A stretch of DNA of 7,308 bases from an uncultured bacterium (lineage in GTDB: Bacteria > Bacillota_I > Bacilli_A > RF39 > UBA660), in NCBI GenBank assembly GCA_905215145.1, contig CAJMOW010000065.1:1-7308 (forward strand), read 5' to 3'. Position numbers and translations under genes: made by a program. Below the pieces are notes generated by a model that was not told the DNA's origin, ran no database searches, and worked only from the letters and a program-made list of their open reading frames with translations. Below are positions 1 through 4,821 of the stretch, piece after piece. Positions within the stretch are counted from its first letter, which is position 1. The number at the start of each line of letters is the position of its first letter.

Positions 1-437
1 TAATAAATATTAATAAAATGTTAAATATTAATAATAATTTAGTTCAATCAAAGTATTTATTACAGATAATAATTTCAACAGGATTAATTGGACCAATAAT
101 TGAAGAATTATTGTTTAGAGGCGTTGTTTTTAATAAAGTAAAATCATTTAATAATATAAAATCTTCTATTTTAATTACTACTTTTATATTCGCATTCTTT
201 CATGATTCAATATCACAAATGATATATGCATTTATAGTTGGATATATATGTATAAATCTATATATTAAAAATAAAACTTTATTAGTCCCTATAATATTTC
301 ATATAATTGGAAACATTATAGTTCCAATAATAAATAACTATTTAATAAATTTAAGTTATTTATATAGTTTCATAATAATTATTTTATTAATTCCAATTTT
401 AATAATTTTATATAAAAAAATGTATAAAACAAATTGA
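1..437 (+). CDS. CPBP family intramembrane metalloprotease, C-terminal part (5' end outside window)
   Basis: The frame is open to the left edge (first whole codon at 3), so the gene probably starts outside the window; the ATG at 18 has no ribosome binding site and is likely internal. Counting from that ATG, the product has 139 residues and is almost wholly hydrophobic. The three CPBP (Abi/Rce1-like) motifs are present in order: EELLFRG (E29, E30, R34), FAFFH (H62) and FHIIGN (H95, N99). In this family the Glu and His residues form the metal site within the membrane. Bacterial members are implicated in peptide processing, bacteriocin self-immunity or protein maturation, but the substrate cannot be read here. 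A further membrane helix (about 115-134) and a short Lys-rich tail end the protein. It stops at a TGA and is followed by a strong terminator, so it is not co-transcribed with fmt. Family assignment is firm; function is not. Confidence 0.85.
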   Translation, partial: ININKMLNINNNLVQSKYLLQIIISTGLIGPIIEELLFRGVVFNKVKSFNNIKSSILITTFIFAFFHDSISQMIYAFIVGYICINLYIKNKTLLVPIIFHIIGNIIVPIINNYLINLSYLYSFIIIILLIPILIILYKKMYKTN

Positions 438-483
438 TTTGTACAATATAATAATGTGAATATTAAATTATTCACGCCATTAG

Positions 484-523
484 AAAGTAACTTCATCAAT
501 TAATTGAAGTTACTTTTTTTTCT
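484..523 (+). terminator. Rho-independent terminator after the CPBP gene
   Basis: A perfect inverted repeat, AAGTAACTTCA (485-495) against TGAAGTTACTT (505-515), has a 9-nt loop and can be extended by one A-T pair. A run of T follows at 514-521. It lies 47 nt after the CPBP stop and just before the fmt promoter, separating the two units. Confidence 0.88.
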
Positions 524-563
524 TTATTTTTATATATGAATGTGCTAAAATATGTTTAGGGTG
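523..563 (+). promoter_or_regulatory. Probable fmt promoter and ribosome binding site
   Basis: An extended -10, TGC-TAAAAT (TAAAAT at 546-551), is preceded 17 nt upstream by a weak -35-like TTTATT (523-528). The same 11-mer TGTGCTAAAAT forms the ruvA -10 at 3666-3676. Initiation about 7 nt downstream would place the start near 558, giving a very short leader that begins at the Shine-Dalgarno AGGGTG (558-563), 5 nt before the ATG. The -35 is poor and overlaps the T-run of the preceding terminator, so the extended -10 probably carries the activity. Confidence 0.6.
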
Positions 564-568
564 AAAAT

Positions 569-1534
569 ATGAATATAGAAGATATAAATATAAACAAAGA
601 ATTAAAAATAATATTTATGGGAACTCCTGAATTTGCTGTTCCTATTTTAAAAGGTTTAATAGAAAATTATAAAGTAAGAGCAATAGTAACACAACCAGAC
701 AAACCAGTTGGTAGAAATGGAATTTTGAGTATATCACCTATAAAACAGGTTGGAATTGATAATACAATACTTGTTTTACAACCTGTTAAAATAGCAAATG
801 AAATAGAAGTTATAAAAGAAATGGAACCTGATTTAATTATAACTTGTGCATATGGTCAAATTTTACCCCAAGAATTACTTGATATACCAAGGTTAGGATG
901 TATCAATGTTCATGCTTCTTTACTTCCTAAATTAAGAGGTGGTGCTCCAATTCATAGAGCAATTATGAATGGATATAAAAAAACAGGAATTACTATTATG
1001 TATATGAATGCAAAAATGGATGAAGGAGATATTATTAGTAGTAAAGAAATAGAAATAGAAAAAAATGATACCGCTTCAACATTACATGATAAATTAAGTA
1101 AGTTAGGAGAAAAACTCTTATTAAAAACATTACCTTCAATTATAAATGGAACAAATGATAGAATTAAACAAAATTCAGATGATGCAACATATGCATTTGT
1201 AATTAAAAGAGAAGATGAGAAAATTGATTTTTCTAAAACTAAAAGAGAAATATATAATAAAGTAAGAGGTTTAAATTCTTGGCCTGGAGCATATGCAATA
1301 TTTGATTCAAAAATACTTAAAGTTTGGGAATGCTATGAAACAGAGAACTTTTTTCCTGAATTACTAGATGGCCAAATTACAAAAGTGTATAAAGATGGAA
1401 TTGGTGTAAAAGTAAGTAATGGAGAAATAGTTCTTACAGTAGTACAACCAGATGGAAAAGGAAAAATGGAAGCAGTTGATTTTGCGCGTGGTCTTGTAAA
1501 TAAAGGTGCTTTAGAAGGTAGAATTTTAAGCTAA
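569..1534 (+). CDS. fmt: Methionyl-tRNA formyltransferase
   Basis: This cytosolic enzyme transfers a formyl group from 10-formyltetrahydrofolate to the amino group of methionine on initiator tRNA, making fMet-tRNA for translation initiation. Its 321 residues match the family (about 310-320). The N-terminal Rossmann-type domain opens with IIFMGTPEFAVP (14-25) and QPDKPVGRN (42-50). The catalytic segment NVHASLLPKLRGGAPIHRA (113-131) contains Asn113 and His115, and MDEGDI (150-155) supplies Asp154; these correspond to Asn106, His108 and Asp144 of E. coli Fmt. The C-terminal tRNA-binding domain begins around KREDEKIDFSKT (213-224) and continues through VRGLNSWPGAYA (232-243). The ATG at 569 is chosen because AGGGTG lies 5 nt upstream and no other start precedes the conserved N-terminus. 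In many Firmicutes fmt sits beside def or priA, but here it is followed by two unrecognised membrane-protein genes. The gene looks intact. Confidence 0.97.
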   Translation: MNIEDININKELKIIFMGTPEFAVPILKGLIENYKVRAIVTQPDKPVGRNGILSISPIKQVGIDNTILVLQPVKIANEIEVIKEMEPDLIITCAYGQILPQELLDIPRLGCINVHASLLPKLRGGAPIHRAIMNGYKKTGITIMYMNAKMDEGDIISSKEIEIEKNDTASTLHDKLSKLGEKLLLKTLPSIINGTNDRIKQNSDDATYAFVIKREDEKIDFSKTKREIYNKVRGLNSWPGAYAIFDSKILKVWECYETENFFPELLDGQITKVYKDGIGVKVSNGEIVLTVVQPDGKGKMEAVDFARGLVNKGALEGRILS

Positions 1535-1542
1535 GAGGTTAT

Positions 1543-2286
1543 ATGAAAAAAATAAGTAAAATAAAAGAAAATATTAAACAAAATACCTTTTTAAAAAAAA
1601 TAAAGGAATATTGGTCAAATAAAAGATATAGAGGATTATTCATTTTAGGACTTTGGTTTTTCTTTTTTCTTTTTGTAATATTGATATTACGCTCAACAGC
1701 TAGATATACACCAGTTGTTACAAAAAAAACAATTCCTCAAATATTAGAAAGTATTGATAATTATAATTTTTCATATGAAATTACAGCAGATGAAAATAAT
1801 TATAAAATACTAGGTTCATATATTCCAAATCAAACAGTATTTGAATATGATAACCAAACATACTTAATTTCTGATAATACATATATAGTAAAAGATGAAT
1901 TATTAGAAGAAACTGTTAATCCTTTAGGAATTGATTTATCAAAATTAAATATTCAAAATATATATAATTTAATAAAAGATAAGGAACCTCTTTATGAAAA
2001 TGAAAAAGATGAAATTAAAACAACAGTATATAAAGTAGGTATGAATGAATTTAATCAAATGATGAATAAGGAAATAGAGTCATCTGATTATATAGAAATA
2101 AATATAAATACAAAATCAAACAATTATAAATCAATAAATATTGATTTAACAAAATATATGAATCAAGAAGAATTAAGATATAGAAATTATAATATAAATA
2201 TTTCACTTAGTTCTTTAAATCAAGTAAATCATGATTCATATAATAAATTATTAGAACAAAAAAATACATTAGAAAAGGAAGAATAA
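1543..2286 (+). CDS. Unrecognised single-pass membrane protein with large extracytoplasmic domain
   Basis: I do not recognise this 247-residue protein. A Lys-rich N-terminus (1-30) is followed by one strong membrane helix (31-49, rich in Phe, Leu and Ile) flanked by positive charges. This predicts an N-in topology with about 195 residues outside. The outer part is polar, rich in Asn, Tyr, Glu and Lys, contains no Cys, and alternates short beta-like stretches (for example DYIEININTKSNNYKSINID, near 182-201) with a charged tail ending LEKEE. There is no lipobox, protease or cell-wall anchor motif. The start is well supported: AGAGG overlaps the fmt stop codon, the ATG lies 8 nt beyond that stop, and the next gene begins 1 nt after this one ends. 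It is therefore probably co-transcribed with fmt. A lineage-specific envelope protein is a reasonable guess, but no function can be assigned. Confidence 0.8.
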   Translation: MKKISKIKENIKQNTFLKKIKEYWSNKRYRGLFILGLWFFFFLFVILILRSTARYTPVVTKKTIPQILESIDNYNFSYEITADENNYKILGSYIPNQTVFEYDNQTYLISDNTYIVKDELLEETVNPLGIDLSKLNIQNIYNLIKDKEPLYENEKDEIKTTVYKVGMNEFNQMMNKEIESSDYIEININTKSNNYKSINIDLTKYMNQEELRYRNYNINISLSSLNQVNHDSYNKLLEQKNTLEKEE

Positions 2287-2287
2287 A

Positions 2288-2593
2288 ATGGTTGCAGTTA
2301 TAGTTTTATTTATAATAATAATATTAGTTTTTTTCGTAAAAAAAACATTTAGTGGATTTATATATTCAGTAGGTATGATAGATATATTTTTAAGATTAAT
2401 TACATTTTTAAATACTAATTTATTCGGAGGAGAACTTAGAAAATTTATAAGTGATTATATTCCAGGCTCATTAATTGAAATGATTAATAGTTATACAAAT
2501 GGTATTTTAGCTACCATATTAATATGGATATATGTAATAATAATGATTATATTTGAATTTTATATTATTAAATCGTTTTTCCACAAAAAATAA
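2288..2593 (+). CDS. Unrecognised small membrane protein
   Basis: This 101-residue hydrophobic protein has one membrane helix at the extreme N-terminus (2-17), an amphipathic or weakly hydrophobic stretch (about 28-47), a soluble-looking middle (48-70, including GGELRKFISDYIPG), a second strong helix (72-95) and a basic end (HKK). No family motif is recognised. It starts 1 nt after the preceding stop codon, with GGAAG inside the end of that gene as ribosome binding site, so the two are probably translationally coupled. That tight pairing suggests the two membrane proteins act together, which is inference only. A weak resemblance in layout to CvpA-like small membrane proteins was considered, but no signature supports it. 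Confidence 0.75.
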   Translation: MVAVIVLFIIIILVFFVKKTFSGFIYSVGMIDIFLRLITFLNTNLFGGELRKFISDYIPGSLIEMINSYTNGILATILIWIYVIIMIIFEFYIIKSFFHKK

Positions 2594-2805
2594 ATTTCAC
2601 TATTTGTTCATATAAATTTCACAATTCACTGTTAGAATGTAAATAGTGGAGGTGATAATAAACAAGGTTAAGTAAAAAAATAAAATTAATACGGAATAAT
2701 AAAATATAAATTGATACGAAATAATAATTTAAATACGATTCTCTAAGTACGGTTATATTATTAAAGATATCTTCACTCCTTACTATGATATCTAAAATAA
2801 TATTT
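2594..2805 (+). other. Non-coding stretch with degenerate tandem repeats and a buried Shine-Dalgarno-like site
   Basis: No convincing gene is seen between the small membrane protein gene and the terminator at 2806. The stretch holds a 10-bp direct repeat TAAATTTCAC (2591-2600 and 2613-2622). A 13-pair stem including G-U pairs can form between 2595-2607 and 2639-2651 and would cover most of a perfect GGAGG (2648-2652). No ATG, GTG or TTG lies at a usable distance after that GGAGG. Degenerate repeats of ATACGRAATAATAA occur at 2689 and 2714, with shorter copies of the TACG core at 2734 and 2748. A 7-bp hairpin AGATATC/GATATCT (2765-2771/2787-2793) contains ACTCC in its loop. It could be the 3' untranslated region of the fmt unit, an independent small RNA, or the remains of a dead gene. 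The sequence does not decide between these. Confidence 0.4.
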
Positions 2806-2832
2806 GGCATACCATTTCAGGTATGCCTTTTT
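2806..2832 (+). terminator. Rho-independent terminator upstream of the prepilin gene
   Basis: A perfect 8-bp GC-containing stem, GGCATACC (2806-2813) with GGTATGCC (2820-2827), has a 6-nt loop and is followed by TTTTT (2828-2832). It is the first clear terminator after the fmt unit, 213 nt beyond the last stop codon, and lies just before the prepilin promoter. It therefore ends either the fmt transcript or a transcript arising in the gap. Confidence 0.88.
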
Positions 2833-2833
2833 A

Positions 2834-2879
2834 TTTACTAATTTTAATATTTATGATATTATTTATATAGTAAAGAAGG
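2834..2879 (+). promoter_or_regulatory. Probable promoter and ribosome binding site of the prepilin gene
   Basis: TTTACT (2834-2839) and an extended -10, TGA-TATTAT (2854-2862), are separated by 17 nt. The Shine-Dalgarno AGAAGG (2874-2879) lies 7 nt before the ATG at 2887. Being flanked by terminators on both sides, the prepilin gene appears to be transcribed alone from here. Confidence 0.6.
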
Positions 2880-2886
2880 TTTTGAT

Positions 2887-3261
2887 ATGAAAAATAAAGG
2901 ATTTACATTAGCAGAAATACTTGGAGTAATTGTCTTACTTGCCTTAATATCAATTATATCTATATCACAAATTACAAATAGAATTAATAGTACAAAATCC
3001 AAAATAAGTGATGCTCAAAAAAAAATAATTTTGAATGCAGCCCAACTTTATGTCGATGATAAAAAATTATTATATGAAAAAAAGGAAAGTAATACATATT
3101 GTATTTTTGTAGAATCACTTATAAAAGATGAATATTTATCATCACCTATACTAGATGAATCAGGAAAAGAAATTGATTATTCAACCAAGATAAAAGCAAC
3201 TTATTTAAATGGAAATTTTGTATTTGATTATGATCCAAAGGAATGTAAAGAAACTAAGTAA
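2887..3261 (+). CDS. Prepilin-like protein with type IV N-terminal methylation/cleavage signal
   Basis: The 124-residue product begins with a textbook class III signal: KNKG followed by FTLAEILGVIVLLALISIISI. Prepilin peptidase would cleave after Gly5, exposing a methylatable Phe; Glu10 is the conserved +5 Glu, and residues 6-27 form the hydrophobic assembly helix. The remainder is a short globular head with two Cys (72 and 120) that could form a disulfide. Such proteins are pseudopilins of competence (ComGC-like), type II secretion or type IV pilus machines. The assembly ATPase, the membrane platform and the peptidase are not in this window, so which machine it serves is unknown. The start is supported by AGAAGG 7 nt upstream. 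The gene stands alone between two terminators, which suggests a minor or orphan pilin. The family call from the N-terminus is firm; the head domain is not recognised. Confidence 0.87.
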   Translation: MKNKGFTLAEILGVIVLLALISIISISQITNRINSTKSKISDAQKKIILNAAQLYVDDKKLLYEKKESNTYCIFVESLIKDEYLSSPILDESGKEIDYSTKIKATYLNGNFVFDYDPKECKETK

Positions 3262-3274
3262 AGTTTCTTTTTTT
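3247..3274 (+). terminator. Terminator overlapping the end of the prepilin gene
   Basis: A 9-bp perfect stem, AAAGAAACT (3247-3255) with AGTTTCTTT (3262-3270), encloses a 6-nt loop AAGTAA that contains the TAA stop codon (3259-3261). T residues continue to 3274. The terminator therefore begins inside the coding sequence. The stem has only two G-C pairs and may be modest in strength. Confidence 0.72.
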
Positions 3275-3285
3275 ATATATTCAGA

Positions 3286-3518
3286 AAATTGTTCCAAATT
3301 ATCAAAATGTATCAAAATCATAGAATAGCAAAACAACTAACATTAAATCCGTTAAATGAACTCGTAAGAGTATTAAAATATAAAAGAATGGAAAAACAAA
3401 AGACTTAAAAATAAGGAACTATGAATATCCAAAATGTCATAATGAATTAGAAAGAAATTTAAATGCAAGTATAAACATAATGTTTAAAAGAATAAAACAA
3501 TATATGAAAATAATATAA
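3286..3518 (+). pseudogene. tnpB: Decayed C-terminal fragment of TnpB (RNA-guided nuclease of IS605 elements)
   Basis: Two reading frames together give a TnpB C-terminus. The first (to the TAA at 3406-3408) reads YQNHRIAKQLTLNPLNELVRVLKYKR, resembling the family's usual NHKLAKSISDxSWxEFxRxLxYK segment. The second (from about 3384 to the TAA at 3516-3518) reads KTKDLKIRNYEYPKCHNELE, then RNLNASINIMFKRIKQYM, matching the end of the zinc ribbon and the RuvC-III region (usual form CPKCGxxxDRDxNASINI). The segment carrying the first CxxC pair is missing at the frame change. The second CPxCG has become YPKCH, and both Asp of DRD are replaced (ERN), so the RuvC-III catalytic Asp is gone. No start codon or N-terminal two-thirds remain. 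It cannot encode an active nuclease. The identification is from remembered family motifs and is strong for the second frame, good for the first. Confidence 0.82.
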
Positions 3519-3529
3519 ACAAAATTAAG

Positions 3530-3632
3530 GTAAACAAAAATAAGTAGGGTGGCGACCATCCGATATTGGTCTATGGAGAAACTAACGTTTCAATGAAGTA
3601 GAAAAAATTTACTGTGAGGTAAGTTATATCAA
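3530..3632 (+). ncRNA. Omega/right-end RNA-like structure of the tnpB element
   Basis: Directly after the tnpB stop lies an unusually G-rich stretch for this window, with three good hairpins. They are GGGTGG/CCATCC with loop CGA (3547-3552/3556-3561), GAAAC/GTTTC with loop TAAC (3578-3582/3587-3591), and AATTTAC/GTAAGTT with loop TGTGAG (3606-3612/3619-3625, one G-U pair). The order, the TGGAGA...CAATGAAGTAG segment between stems and the TCAA after the last stem resemble right ends of IS605-type elements. In those elements the tnpB 3' region is processed into the scaffold of the TnpB guide RNA. All three stems are still paired although tnpB is dead. Whether it is transcribed is unknown; any transcript would have to enter past the prepilin terminator or start within the remnant. 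Confidence 0.6.
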
Positions 3633-3646
3633 AATTTATTTTGTTC

Positions 3647-3693
3647 TTGACGAACAAATGTATGATGTGCTAAAATTATTATGAGGATAGGTG
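3647..3693 (+). promoter_or_regulatory. ruvA promoter and ribosome binding site
   Basis: The -35 TTGACG (3647-3652) and extended -10 TGC-TAAAAT (3668-3676) are separated by 18 nt. Initiation would fall near 3683, giving a leader of about 18 nt with Shine-Dalgarno AGGTG (3689-3693) 7 nt before the ATG at 3701. This is the best-formed promoter in the window and should drive ruvA, the HAD gene and ruvB. Confidence 0.78.
3651..3664 (+). promoter_or_regulatory. Probable LexA (SOS) operator in the ruvA promoter
   Basis: CGAACAAATGTATG lies between the -35 and -10. It agrees with the Bacillus-type LexA/DinR box CGAAC-RNRY-GTTYG at 13 of 14 positions, the exception being A for the second T of GTT. 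Binding here would block RNA polymerase, with release after RecA-stimulated LexA cleavage. ruvAB is a known SOS target in many bacteria, including Bacillus. A second symmetry, TTTGTTC-TTGAC-GAACAAA (3640-3658), overlaps the -35 and shares the GAAC half-site. Confidence 0.7.
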
Positions 3694-3700
3694 TTATAAA

Positions 3701-4246
3701 ATGTATTCATATATAATAGGAAAAGTAGAAGAAATAGAAAGTAATTATATAACAATAGATAATAATGAAATTGGATATTTAATATATACATCAAATCCAT
3801 ATTCATTTAATTTAAATCAAGAATATAAAATTTATTTATATGAAAATGTTAGAGAAGATGAAATAAGTTTATATGGATTTAAAACAAAAGAAGAAAAAGA
3901 TTTATTCTTAAAATTAATTGAAGTAAAAGGCTTAGGATGTAAAATGGCTCTTCCGATGTTTGCAATGGGAGATGTAAATAATATAATAAGTGCAATTGAA
4001 CAAGAAAATATTAATTATTTAAAAAAATTCCCAAAAATTGGTGATAAGGTTGCTCGTCAAATAATACTTGATTTAAAAGGAAAATTGATAAGTAAAGAAC
4101 AAGTTATAAAAACAAACGATGAATTAATTGAAGCACTTAAAGCGTTAGGATATAAAACAGTAGATATAAATAAAATACTTCCTAATATTACAGAAACAGC
4201 AATTGAAAATCAAATTAAGGAAGCTTTAAAACTATTGCTTAAGTAG
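3701..4246 (+). CDS. ruvA: Holliday junction branch migration complex subunit RuvA
   Basis: RuvA tetramers bind four-way Holliday junctions and load RuvB hexamers that drive branch migration during recombinational repair. The 181 residues comprise an N-terminal OB-fold (about 1-62, starting MYSYIIGKVEEI and ending REDEISLYGF), two helix-hairpin-helix motifs and a C-terminal RuvB-binding domain. The first hairpin motif is LIEVKGLGCKMA (72-83), where the family usually has VxGIGPKxA, and the second is FPKIGDKVARQIILDLKGKL (110-129). The C-terminal domain is about 137-181 (DELIEALKALGYK). The protein is slightly shorter than the usual 190-205, mainly in the linker before the last domain. AGGTG lies 7 nt before the ATG. 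The next gene starts 8 nt after the stop, with its ribosome binding site overlapping the stop codon. SOS control is inferred from the operator upstream. The gene is intact. Confidence 0.96.
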   Translation: MYSYIIGKVEEIESNYITIDNNEIGYLIYTSNPYSFNLNQEYKIYLYENVREDEISLYGFKTKEEKDLFLKLIEVKGLGCKMALPMFAMGDVNNIISAIEQENINYLKKFPKIGDKVARQIILDLKGKLISKEQVIKTNDELIEALKALGYKTVDINKILPNITETAIENQIKEALKLLLK

Positions 4247-4254
4247 GAGAGTAT

Positions 4255-4821
4255 ATGAAGATAGGTATTGATATAGATGACACAATATGTAATACATGGG
4301 AATTTGTAAAACCATATTATGAAAAAAAATTCAATTTAGATAAAAATATAACTGAAAATAATTCATATTTTAAAGCACTAAATTGTTCATTAGAAGAATA
4401 TTATGATTTTTGTAAAAAAAATATTTCCAAACTAACATTTAATGTACCTGTAAAAAAAGATGCTGTAATGTATATAAATAAACTTAAAGAAGAAGGACAT
4501 GAAATTAACTTCATAACTGCTAGAAGTACATTTGATATGGAAGAACCATACGATCAAACAAAAAAATATTTAGAGCAAAACAATATTAAATATGATAATT
4601 TGTATGTTAATTCATTAAAAAAGGAAGAAGTAACTTTAAAAAATAATATAGATATATTCATAGATGATAGTGTAAAACATTGTACAAATGTTTCTAAAAC
4701 TGGAATAGATGTATTAATGATGACTACAACATATAATAAAAAATACACTAATTTTAAAAAAGTAAATAATTGGAAAGAAATATATGACTTTATAAATAAG
4801 AAGGAGAAATATCATGGATGA
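4255..4821 (+). CDS. HAD-superfamily phosphatase, 5'(3')-deoxyribonucleotidase (NT5C) type
   Basis: The 188-residue cytosolic protein has the HAD catalytic motifs in order. Motif I is GIDIDDTICNTW (4-15) with nucleophile Asp6 and acid/base Asp8. Motif II is FITARS (86-91) with Thr88. A Lys pair at 122-123 (SLKKEEV) supplies motif III, and IDIFIDDS (132-139) with Asp137 and Asp138 is motif IV. The DIDDT start and overall size fit the NT5C group, whose characterised members dephosphorylate (deoxy)nucleoside monophosphates; the exact substrate here is unknown. AGGAG overlapping the ruvA stop lies 5 nt before the ATG, and the last 8 nt overlap the start of ruvB. It is thus inserted between ruvA and ruvB in one unit, which would co-induce it with junction repair. 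Limiting or recycling nucleotides during DNA damage is a possible role, but that is speculation. It ends in TGA. Confidence 0.85.
   Translation: MKIGIDIDDTICNTWEFVKPYYEKKFNLDKNITENNSYFKALNCSLEEYYDFCKKNISKLTFNVPVKKDAVMYINKLKEEGHEINFITARSTFDMEEPYDQTKKYLEQNNIKYDNLYVNSLKKEEVTLKNNIDIFIDDSVKHCTNVSKTGIDVLMMTTTYNKKYTNFKKVNNWKEIYDFINKKEKYHG

Larger units (their letters stand above)
3286..3632 (+). mobile_element. Remnant of an IS200/IS605-type element (tnpB 3' part plus right end)
   Basis: The 439-base gap between the prepilin and ruvA genes is filled by the remains of an IS605-family transposon. It holds a decayed C-terminal tnpB fragment (3286-3518) followed by a structured right end whose last hairpin (3606-3625) is followed by TCAA (3629-3632). 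TCAA is the right-end cleavage tetranucleotide known for IS608-like members. No tnpA (Y1 transposase) and no left end are seen; the prepilin gene and its terminator occupy the place where they would lie. The 5' part was therefore lost by deletion, or only this fragment was ever carried here. The boundaries are approximate: the left edge is where resemblance to TnpB fades, and the right edge is inferred from TCAA. Confidence 0.72.

Noticed and set aside
2591..2660. Left end of the IS605 element, which would make the prepilin gene a transposon passenger.
   Set aside because: No Y1 transposase gene or recognisable left-end hairpin with a TTAC-like target is seen, and the prepilin gene has its own promoter and terminator.
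2689..2755. CRISPR-like array formed by the repeated ATACG motifs.
   Set aside because: The repeats are short and degenerate with irregular 14-25 nt periods, have no unique spacers, and no cas genes are nearby.
2619..2810. Minus-strand 63-codon open frame opposite the 2594-2810 gap.
   Set aside because: It has no ribosome binding site before its start codon, its start lies inside the terminator stem, and the composition is that of antisense AT-rich DNA.
3545..3562. GGGTGGCGACC resembling the T-box riboswitch core (GGGTGGNACCGCG).
   Set aside because: The ACCGCG part, the specifier stem and a following terminator/antiterminator are absent. The segment sits between a tnpB relic and an IS605-type right end, and no aminoacyl-tRNA-related gene follows.
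4554..4748. Minus-strand 64-codon open frame inside the nucleotidase gene.
   Set aside because: It is a shadow of a well-supported plus-strand gene with conserved motifs.
435..4821. TGA read as tryptophan (Mycoplasma-type code).
   Set aside because: TGG is used for conserved Trp (for example NSWPG in Fmt), and TGA codons sit at natural family ends of the CPBP and nucleotidase genes.
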